Below are positions 5,853-11,161 of a stretch of DNA of 11,161 nucleotides, in pieces. Origin of the DNA: Betaproteobacteria bacterium (GTDB lineage Bacteria; Pseudomonadota; Gammaproteobacteria; Burkholderiales; SG8-39); contig JAFARH010000141.1 in NCBI GenBank assembly GCA_019245555.1, positions 1 to 11,161 on the forward strand. Reading direction: 5' to 3'. A program made the translations under genes and the position numbers. The notes beneath the pieces are model-generated. The model was not told where the DNA came from, searched no databases, and worked only from the letters and a program-made list of their open reading frames with translations. Every line of letters starts with the position of its first letter. The first letter of the stretch is position 1.

Positions 5853-6122
5853 TCAATAAGCGCTGGTCTTGGGGGCTACGGACAGCGGTCCCTTGATGCC
5901 GGGACGCACACGCTTTTCGTAGTCCGCCATCTGCGCGAGCTCAGCGACATGGTTACCGCAGTCTTCCTCGCGGCGCTGGATCTCGGCTCCCGCGACGGGA
6001 CCCATGCCGCGTTCAGTCAAGCCGACATGGCAGACCTCGGCCGTCGACATGTTCTCAAGGTCTTTGGGCGCGGTCGCGCACGCAGCCAAGGTGATGATCG
6101 GAAGCAGTAAGAAGACTCGCAT
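5853..6122 (-). CDS. Small lipoprotein
   Basis: An 89-residue protein starting MRVFLLLPIITLAAC. The lipobox LAAC with C15 marks it as a lipoprotein cut by signal peptidase II, and Ala at +2 favours outer-membrane sorting. The mature part is about 75 residues with two cysteines, C31 (TAEVCHVG) and C55 (REEDCGNH), that could form a disulphide. The pattern of STAEVC, then AEIQRREEDC, recalls small uncharacterised proteobacterial lipoproteins. A GGGAGAA Shine-Dalgarno stands 6 bases before the ATG. It lies upstream of the EF-hand gene on the same strand with an 81-base gap, so cotranscription is possible but not required. No function is known. Confidence 0.8.
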   Translation of the reverse strand: MRVFLLLPIITLAACATAPKDLENMSTAEVCHVGLTERGMGPVAGAEIQRREEDCGNHVAELAQMADYEKRVRPGIKGPLSVAPKTSAY

Positions 6123-6177
6123 TGATGTTCTCCCGCGTATCGCGCTAAGGAGTATCTACTCGGACGCTGACAAACCG

Positions 6178-6228
6178 CTTGCACTGCCCGCAAGGGTTGC
6201 GAAAGCGAACGCAATGTGTGCGTGCAAG
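6178..6228. repeat. Nested inverted repeats between divergent genes
   Basis: CTTGCAC (6178-6184) and GTGCAAG (6222-6228) are perfect 7-base arms. Inside them TTGCG (6197-6201) and CGCAA (6210-6214) form a second, smaller stem. They sit in the spacer between the lipoprotein gene and the small HTH-like gene. They might be an operator or a cruciform, but centres differ slightly and arms are short. Confidence 0.25.
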
Positions 6229-6262
6229 GTGCGCCCCGCACAATCAGGCGAGGATGCAGCAG

Positions 6263-6445
6263 ATGTATCTCAACATGCTGAGATTCGCGCTCGACATCGC
6301 GGGCGATGAGCTCGCTTTGGCCACTCGGATGCAGGTGCCTCTGGAAATGTTCAGGGACTGGATGAGCGAGGCTCAACCAATCCCGGAGGCAGCATTCCTC
6401 GTCGCGCTCGCCGTGGTTGCCGGGCGAGCACGATTGCTGAACTAG
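6263..6445 (+). CDS. Small HTH-like protein (Cro/YdaS-like pattern)
   Basis: A protein of about 60 residues beginning MYLNMLRFALDIAGDELAL. It shows a helix, a short turn, then ATRMQVPLEMFRDWMSEAQ and a last hydrophobic helix AAFLVALAVVAGRARLL. The order ALDIAG-x-ELALATRMQVP-xxxFRDWM resembles compact helix-turn-helix proteins of the Cro/YdaS type, and similar small proteins are frequent in Betaproteobacteria. I chose the ATG at 6263 because AGGCGAGG ends 9 bases before it. The ATG at 6254 (three residues longer) is too close to that site. It is divergent from the lipoprotein and convergent with the Bug gene, 5 bases between stops. DNA binding is an inference and no target is known. Confidence 0.6.
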   Translation: MYLNMLRFALDIAGDELALATRMQVPLEMFRDWMSEAQPIPEAAFLVALAVVAGRARLLN

Positions 6446-6450
6446 CGATC

Positions 6451-7398
6451 TCACTCCGGCTTGATGTTGGCCTGCTGGACCACCTGGGTCCACTGCCGGA
6501 TCTCCTTCTTCACCAGCGCATCGAGGATCTCGGGCCCGCCGCCGGAGAGCGAGACGTCCATCTTGGTGGCCGCCGCTTTCATCTCATCCAGGGTGAGCAG
6601 CTTGTTCACCTCGCCGTTGAATTTGGCGATCACCGCCGGCGGCGTCTTGGCGGGCACCATCACGCCGGTCCAGGCTTCGACGACAAGATTCGGATAGCCC
6701 GCTTCGACCATCGTCGGCACGTCCGGCAGCGCCTGCGCGCGGCGCGGACTCATCACGGCGAGCATGCGCGCCCTGCCGCTTTGCACGAGCGGCAGCGCAG
6801 TCTGGAAGACCATCATGGTCCCTTGTATGTGACCTGAAATGAGATCGTTGATCACACCCTGCGTGCCTTTGTAGGGGATGTGGACCATCTTCGTGCCGGC
6901 CTCGTGCTGCAGGAGCTCCATGGAGAGATGGAACACGCTGCCGGTGCCGGCCGACGCGTAGTTGAGCTCGCCGGGGCGCTTCTTGGCCTGCTCGACAAAT
7001 TCCTTCACCGTGTGCGCGGGAAAGCTGGCGGGCACCATGAAGCTCAGCGGGCTCGTGCCGATCAGCATTACCGGTGCAAAGCTCTTCTCCGGCTCGTACG
7101 GCAGCTTCGGGTTCATCGCCGCGATCGTGCCGAACGCCGTTGAAGTGAAGAGGAATGTGTAGCCATCCGGCGCCGCCTTAGCGACGGCGTCGATACCGAT
7201 CATGCCGGCCGCGCCCGGCTTGTTTTCCACCACCACCGGCACGCCCCAGCGTTGCGCGAGATGCGGTTGCAGGAGCCGCGCGAGCGAGTCTGCCGTGGTG
7301 CCCGGAGTAAAGGGCACGACGAGTGAGACGGTGCGAGATGGATAGTCCTGCGCAGAGGCGCACAGGGCGGCGCCGAGTAGGATGAGGCCAGCGATCAG
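6451..7398 (-). CDS. Bug/TctC-family periplasmic solute-binding protein
   Basis: A tripartite-tricarboxylate-transporter binding protein of about 315 residues. Typical blocks are LVVPFTPGTTADSLARLL, VVENKPGAAGMIGIDAVAK, AAPDGYTFLFTS, SAGTGSVFHLSMELLQHEAG, VHIPYKGTQGVINDLISGHI and ALPDVPTMVEAGYP. These proteins capture carboxylates or aromatic acids in the periplasm; many are orphans without TctA/TctB, as here. The frame upstream of the first GTG (7317) encodes a good signal peptide, IAGLILLGAALCASA followed by QDYPSRTV. No ATG, GTG or TTG precedes it in frame before the stop at 7437. I therefore placed the start tentatively at CTG 7396-7398, one base after the stop of the Rieske gene. It is last in the MmgE-Rieske-Bug operon. 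Family is certain; the start is not. Confidence 0.85.
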   Translation of the reverse strand: MIAGLILLGAALCASAQDYPSRTVSLVVPFTPGTTADSLARLLQPHLAQRWGVPVVVENKPGAAGMIGIDAVAKAAPDGYTFLFTSTAFGTIAAMNPKLPYEPEKSFAPVMLIGTSPLSFMVPASFPAHTVKEFVEQAKKRPGELNYASAGTGSVFHLSMELLQHEAGTKMVHIPYKGTQGVINDLISGHIQGTMMVFQTALPLVQSGRARMLAVMSPRRAQALPDVPTMVEAGYPNLVVEAWTGVMVPAKTPPAVIAKFNGEVNKLLTLDEMKAAATKMDVSLSGGGPEILDALVKKEIRQWTQVVQQANIKPE

Positions 7399-7399
7399 C

Positions 7400-8677
7400 C
7401 TAGACGGCGACGTGGGGCTCGCCCTTGCGGTACTTCACAGCATCGACCGCGTGCTTCTCGAATTCGCCATCGACGGGGATGACGAACGAAGCCGAGCGCA
7501 CGAGCTGCGCCTCGGGCGACAGGCCGGGCGCCTTGCCGCCTTTCTGGAGCTCTTCCGCCGCTTTCAGCAAACGCTGTCGAGCAGCGACGATCGCGCGATC
7601 GGTGGTGACCAGGTGCTCCACGGTGCGATCGGCGATGATTCCCTGGCTTTCCTGGATCGACGCGTCCTGCATGGCGAGGCCTTTGACACCGCTGTAGTGA
7701 CGGCCGCTCTTCTGCTTCGCGCGATCGATGAGGTAATCGTTGGTGCGGTTGGCCACAGGGCGGAACGTGCCCGCAATGAGCTCGGCGTGCACCCCGTTGC
7801 CGTCCTTGATGAGCTTGACGTGCTCTTCTGGAATCGGCTGCGTCGGGTGGAACGTCATCGACCACGCCACGCAGTTCTCGTCGTCCATTGGCACCCACGC
7901 GTGGCCATTGAGCGCATTGCCAGCGTAAGGCGGAATCAGCGTGTACCACGGCATGATCCACTGCGTGATCCGCCAGTAGGCGTTGCCAGGATCGGCATCG
8001 CGGCGCGCGCCGATCAGCATGCCGCCGGGAGCATCGATGATCTCGAACGTCGTCTTCGTCGACTTCGCGAACTTCGCGCCCGCGGTGTTCTTATGGAATG
8101 GGTCGCTCGCGAGATCGCCGCGGTGCAGGAACGAAACGTGGCTCGAATCGATGCCGCCTTCGACCGCCTGCAGGTAATAGCTCTCTTGCCAGCGCTTGGT
8201 AATAACGCGGTGCGACGCGGGCAGATGCACCCATTCGAAGTTGGGCAGCGCGGGCTTCTCTTCCGGCGGTCCCATGTAGGCCCAAATGACGCCGCCCAGC
8301 TCCGCGGTCGGATACGACTTGAGCTTGATGCGGCTGCGTACCCGCTCGCCCGGCTCGGAAGGCAGGTCGACGCAATTGCCGTTCACGTCGTACTTCCAGC
8401 CGTGATACGAGCAGCGCAATCCGCACTCCTCGTTTCGCCCGAACCACAGCGAAACGCCACGATGCGCGCAGAATTCGTCGATCAGGCCGATGCGCCCCTC
8501 GGTATCGCGGAAGGCGATCAACTCCTCGCCCAGCAGCTTTACGCGTACCGGCGAACAGTCGGGGCCCGGCAATTCCCAGTCGAGGAGCGCAGGAATCCAG
8601 TAGCGCCGGAAGAGATTGCCCATCGGCGTACCGGGGCCGGTGCGGGTCAGGAATTCATTCTGTTCACGGGTCAGCAT
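7400..8677 (-). CDS. Rieske oxygenase alpha subunit, phthalate 4,5-dioxygenase type
   Basis: A 425-residue oxygenase. The N-terminus MLTREQNEFLTRTGPGTPMG and the block LFRRYWIPALL are hallmarks of the phthalate-dioxygenase subfamily. Rieske ligands are C70/H72 (FCAHRGVS) and C89/H92 (RCSYHGW). Mononuclear iron ligands are D177 (bridge), H180 and H185 in GGIDSSHVSFLH, with D350 (GIIADRTVEH) the likely carboxylate ligand. It should hydroxylate an aromatic acid, or O-demethylate one, with a separate reductase that is absent here. I chose the ATG at 8675-8677 for the family N-terminus and GGGAG 8-9 bases upstream; a longer frame begins further up inside the MmgE gene. The start is one base after the MmgE stop (TGACATG), so translation is probably coupled. 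The exact substrate cannot be told. Confidence 0.88.
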   Translation of the reverse strand: MLTREQNEFLTRTGPGTPMGNLFRRYWIPALLDWELPGPDCSPVRVKLLGEELIAFRDTEGRIGLIDEFCAHRGVSLWFGRNEECGLRCSYHGWKYDVNGNCVDLPSEPGERVRSRIKLKSYPTAELGGVIWAYMGPPEEKPALPNFEWVHLPASHRVITKRWQESYYLQAVEGGIDSSHVSFLHRGDLASDPFHKNTAGAKFAKSTKTTFEIIDAPGGMLIGARRDADPGNAYWRITQWIMPWYTLIPPYAGNALNGHAWVPMDDENCVAWSMTFHPTQPIPEEHVKLIKDGNGVHAELIAGTFRPVANRTNDYLIDRAKQKSGRHYSGVKGLAMQDASIQESQGIIADRTVEHLVTTDRAIVAARQRLLKAAEELQKGGKAPGLSPEAQLVRSASFVIPVDGEFEKHAVDAVKYRKGEPHVAV

Positions 8678-8678
8678 G

Positions 8679-10175
8679 TCATCGCTCCCGGACCCGAGCG
8701 CTGTCGATATCAGCCCTGAAGGCAAGCAGCTTCGTGAGATCGCGCACGCTCTTCATTTTGTCTACGGACCACAGCGCCTCGGTGAGTTTTGCCGTCCGCT
8801 GCGCACCAGCGATCGGCTCTACGTTCTCTCGCAGCTTTTGATTCAGGTCTGCATCGCTGAAAGGGTTTTTATGATGCCCGGGGAACGGCCGCGCCGCACC
8901 CTCCACCACTTTTCCGTCGTCAAGCTCGATCTCGACGCGAGACAAGTACCCCATCTCGACCCGCTTGTGCTTGCCCATGGCATGCGAACCAAGCTCGAGC
9001 GCCGGGGTGCAAACGACTTTCTTGATGAATGCCTGGCGCTTCGGATCGAGCACGACCTTTGGAGTGAAGCTATTCACCGCGATCGTGCCATCCAGCACTG
9101 CCGCCGCCACGATGTAGGGCAGCGAATGATCGGCTGTCTCCCGCGAGATCGGATTCCATGGATCCTGGCGGATCTTCACCAGGTGATCATAGGCGCCCTC
9201 TTCGGCGAAGACGCGGATCTGCTTGATGCGGGAGAGATCCCTGATCTGCGAGCGAGCTTCGATCGCGGCCTGGATTGCGCTCTGGGCCACCGAGCCGACC
9301 GGCCAGCGCTTCATGAAGGCGTCGCTCACCCGCGCGAGTGGAAGGCGCGGATTCAACCGCTCCTTCAACACCGGCACCGGGTCATCCGTCATGTTCATCT
9401 TGCGGATGAAGCCGCAGTCACCGCCGAAAGGTCGCACCGCAGCCTCGACGCCAGCTTGGGCGAGGAGGCACGCCTGCAGCGCGTTCCGCACTGCGTCGGC
9501 GCCGTTGAAGCGCTTCCACATCGAAAGGTCGCCGCGCCGGTTGAGCTCGCCGGATTCGATCTCGTCGCTCGCGTAGTGCGGTACCACCGTCATGCCCATC
9601 GCCTCGCGCGTCTGGTCCGCGTTCAAGCCCAGCACGCGCGCAATGCCGGCGGTCGCGCCGAGCTGCATCAGGGTCGTGTAATCCCAGCCGCCCTGCGCAG
9701 TGGAGAACGCGTCGAACGCTGCGCCCACCATCTCGTAACCGACGGCCACGGCGGATAGCAGCTCCTTGCCGGAGGCGTTGGTCCATTCGGCCGCCGCGAT
9801 GACGCCAGAAAGGATGTCGCTCGAGTGGCCGCTGTTGCGTCGCCCGACGAAGAAATCGTTGTAATCGTGGCAGCGCAGCAGCACGCCATTCGCAAGCGCG
9901 GCGAGCTCGGGGTGGACGCGCTTCGGCGTGCCCCAGAGCACGCAGCCTTTGCTCGTGGCAAAGCCGTAGGCGTGCTTGCGCGCGTTCTGCGCGGCGGGGT
10001 GTCGCAGCGCCGCAATGGCGACGGCGAACGAATCGATGAGAGCAGCCTTGGCGGCGCGCTCCGCGCGCGCGTCGAGCGTGCCGGAGACATGCGCGACGTA
10101 ATTACCGATCAGCTCGCCGACTTCGTCGCGGTGACGTTCTTCTGTATCGAACGCGCTGTCAGCCAATTTGCCCAT
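8679..10175 (-). CDS. MmgE/PrpD family protein
   Basis: A 498-residue member of the MmgE/PrpD family, which contains 2-methylcitrate dehydratase, cis-aconitate decarboxylase and related lyases or isomerases. Family blocks seen are LIGNYVAHVS (22-31), KAALIDSFAVAIAAL (43-57), CHDYNDFF (102-109), NSGHSSDILSGVIAAAEW (114-131), YTTLMQLGATAGIARVLGL (166-184), MWKRFNGADAVRNALQA (219-235), FMKRWPVGSVAQSA (287-300) and RETADHSLPYIVAAAVLDG (345-363). The conserved acidic, His (H117) and Lys (K221, K289) residues likely line the active site. I chose the ATG at 10173-10175; the open frame beyond it crosses the promoter and the divergent cupin gene. It is first in the operon with the phthalate-type Rieske and Bug genes. 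In such clusters it probably processes an organic acid, but the reaction cannot be read from sequence. Confidence 0.88.
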   Translation of the reverse strand: MGKLADSAFDTEERHRDEVGELIGNYVAHVSGTLDARAERAAKAALIDSFAVAIAALRHPAAQNARKHAYGFATSKGCVLWGTPKRVHPELAALANGVLLRCHDYNDFFVGRRNSGHSSDILSGVIAAAEWTNASGKELLSAVAVGYEMVGAAFDAFSTAQGGWDYTTLMQLGATAGIARVLGLNADQTREAMGMTVVPHYASDEIESGELNRRGDLSMWKRFNGADAVRNALQACLLAQAGVEAAVRPFGGDCGFIRKMNMTDDPVPVLKERLNPRLPLARVSDAFMKRWPVGSVAQSAIQAAIEARSQIRDLSRIKQIRVFAEEGAYDHLVKIRQDPWNPISRETADHSLPYIVAAAVLDGTIAVNSFTPKVVLDPKRQAFIKKVVCTPALELGSHAMGKHKRVEMGYLSRVEIELDDGKVVEGAARPFPGHHKNPFSDADLNQKLRENVEPIAGAQRTAKLTEALWSVDKMKSVRDLTKLLAFRADIDSARVRER

Positions 10176-10195
10176 GAGGTGCCGGCTAGTATAGT
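10168..10195 (+). promoter_or_regulatory. Possible promoter of the cupin gene
   Basis: TTGCCC (10168-10173) and TATAGT (10190-10195) are separated by 16 bases and resemble a sigma-70 promoter. It would start transcription about 25 bases before the cupin ATG. On the other strand TATACT (10193-10188) could serve the MmgE operon with a very short leader, but no good -35 goes with it. Prediction by eye only. Confidence 0.35.
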
Positions 10196-10212
10196 TAGAC
10201 GGAGCTTTTCCG

Positions 10213-10218
10213 AGGAGG
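10213..10218 (+). promoter_or_regulatory. Strong ribosome binding site of the cupin gene
   Basis: AGGAGG stands 8 bases before the ATG at 10227, inside a longer GAGGAGGAG run. It supports this start and hence the His-rich N-terminus as translated sequence. Confidence 0.8.
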
Positions 10219-10226
10219 AGAACACG

Positions 10227-11161
10227 ATGTCCAGTCATGACCACGATCACGAGCACGACGGACTGCCTCCTCATTCCCACGAACACGGTCACGACCACGG
10301 CCATTCGCACGGCGAGCCGACCGGCAATGCCATCGAAAAGATCTCCTTCACGCGATCGCAGTTCCTGCGCATGTGCTTGTCCGGCATGGCGGCGGCGGCC
10401 ACGCTGCGCAGCGGAGGCGCCGCGGCGCAGGCGCCGGTAGCTTCAAAGCCGCGCACCGATTCCTACGACGATCCCGTCGTGTTCAACGGGCCCAGCGCTT
10501 ATCGCAAGTTCCTGGCGAAGGAAGGCATTCCCGTCTATGAGGGCGGGACGATCGACGTCAACAAGATCGAGCTCAAGCCCTGGAAGCGCGTCGGCGCGCT
10601 AGGCGCCTATATCTTCCTGGAAGGCACGGCAGGAACGGTCGACGCCTGGGTCGCCGAGATTCCGCCGGGCAGCCAGACAAATCCCGAGCGGCATATTTTC
10701 GAAGAACAGACGCTCGTCCTCTCCGGCAAGGGGCGCACACAAGTGTGGCAGCGCGACCAGAAAGACATGCTCACCTTCGAGTGGGAGAAAGGCGCCGTCT
10801 TTCCCTCGCCGCTCAATACGTGGCACCGCCACATCAATACCGGCAAGGATCCGGTGCGCCTGGTGGCCATCACCAACGCGCCGCTTCTCATCGACATGTT
10901 CCGCCACCACGAATTCATCTTCGAGAACGACTACGTGTTCACGGAGCGGTTCGACGGTCGCAAGGACTACTTCAGCGCGACGCCGCAGAAGTTCTATCCC
11001 ACGGTGTTTCGCGACCGGAGCGGCAAGACCAACGAGAAAGGCCATCACTCGCATTCGCTCGTCAACTTCGTGCCGAACATCTGGAAGTGGCCGCTGCATC
11101 CCGCCGGCCAGGGCATCGAGGACGATGACAATCACCTCGCGCTCGCGCGCAACACCATGGC
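10227..11161 (+). CDS. Cupin-domain protein with His-rich N-terminus and signal-like segment (runs off the window)
   Basis: This frame is open from the ATG at 10227 to the window end (311 codons, no stop). Residues 1-29 carry 11 histidines alternating with Asp, Glu, Gly and Ser (MSSHDHDHEHDG..., then HSHEHGHDHGHSHG), a likely metal-binding tail. Residues 41-68 read FTRSQFLRMCLSG, then an Ala-rich hydrophobic run to AAAQA. This resembles a Tat signal with the second Arg replaced by Ser. The cupin domain has PPGSQTNPERHIFEEQTLVL (146-165) with H156 and E160, then SPLNTWHRHINTG (194-206) with H200 and H202, enough for a metal site. A second cupin domain may follow beyond the edge. It is divergent from the MmgE operon across 51 bases and may share its control. 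Related proteins include gentisate dioxygenase-like cupins; the reaction is unknown. Confidence 0.85.
   Translation, partial: MSSHDHDHEHDGLPPHSHEHGHDHGHSHGEPTGNAIEKISFTRSQFLRMCLSGMAAAATLRSGGAAAQAPVASKPRTDSYDDPVVFNGPSAYRKFLAKEGIPVYEGGTIDVNKIELKPWKRVGALGAYIFLEGTAGTVDAWVAEIPPGSQTNPERHIFEEQTLVLSGKGRTQVWQRDQKDMLTFEWEKGAVFPSPLNTWHRHINTGKDPVRLVAITNAPLLIDMFRHHEFIFENDYVFTERFDGRKDYFSATPQKFYPTVFRDRSGKTNEKGHHSHSLVNFVPNIWKWPLHPAGQGIEDDDNHLALARNTM

Noticed and set aside
5385..6110. Plus-strand frame of 241 codons across the EF-hand and lipoprotein genes
   Set aside because: It is antisense to two genes with clear signal or lipobox sequences. Its apparent repeats are the reverse of the EF-hand modules.
7382..8719. 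Long open frame (445 codons) on the plus strand across the phthalate-type Rieske gene
   Set aside because: It is antisense to a gene with complete Rieske and iron motifs. Its Arg/His/Ala-rich translation shows no family pattern and arises from GC-rich codon use.
8616..9758. Plus-strand open frame of 380 codons over the MmgE/PrpD gene
   Set aside because: It mirrors the conserved MmgE reading frame and has a composition typical of antisense frames, with no recognisable domain or ribosome site.
10599..11135. Minus-strand frame of 178 codons opposite the cupin gene
   Set aside because: The plus strand has a strong ribosome site and a continuous cupin frame to the window edge. The antisense frame has no recognisable feature.

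Overview
The window looks like accessory chromosome of a high-GC betaproteobacterium, probably Burkholderiales. The evidence is a Bug-type (TctC) periplasmic binding protein, a BoxB-like diiron protein, phthalate- and vanillate-type Rieske oxygenases and strongly GC-biased third codon positions. This placement is inferred from gene families, not from a marker gene. I saw no rRNA, tRNA, insertion sequence or CRISPR array, and no gene-free stretch reaches 300 bases.

Layout: (a) 1-1510, plus strand: the tail of an unrecognised gene overlaps an enolase-like gene with two altered active-site positions. A hairpin containing the enolase stop codon follows, then a short reading frame resembling the start of a D-2-hydroxyacid dehydrogenase. 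(b) 1559-2654, minus strand: a lone ABC ATPase of LolD/MacB type followed by a CheY-like protein without its phosphoacceptor Asp. (c) 2655-2694: a 40-base divergent spacer with two direct GGTACTAAA repeats. (d) 2695-5107: a VanA-type Rieske oxygenase, a small membrane protein on the opposite strand, and an orphan BoxB-like diiron protein. (e) 5109-6122, minus strand: a secreted six-EF-hand protein and a small lipoprotein. (f) 6263-6445: a tiny HTH-like protein. (g) 6451-10175, minus strand: a tight three-gene operon transcribed MmgE/PrpD, then phthalate-dioxygenase-type Rieske, then Bug binding protein. (h) 10227 to the window end, plus strand: a divergent cupin protein with a His-rich N-terminus, running off the edge.

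The region is rich in oxygenase-type metalloproteins: two Rieske proteins, one diiron protein and one cupin. No reductase, CoA ligase, ring-cleavage enzyme or TctA/TctB permease lies in the window, so electron donors and transport partners must be elsewhere. The most coherent unit is the MmgE-Rieske-Bug operon with the divergent cupin. It plausibly handles capture and oxidation of an aromatic or organic acid, but the substrate cannot be read from the sequence. The points that most deserve a second look are the enolase-like protein, the phosphorylation-incompetent receiver beside an orphan ATPase, the isolated BoxB-like protein, the Bug gene without a canonical start codon, and the His-rich cupin.
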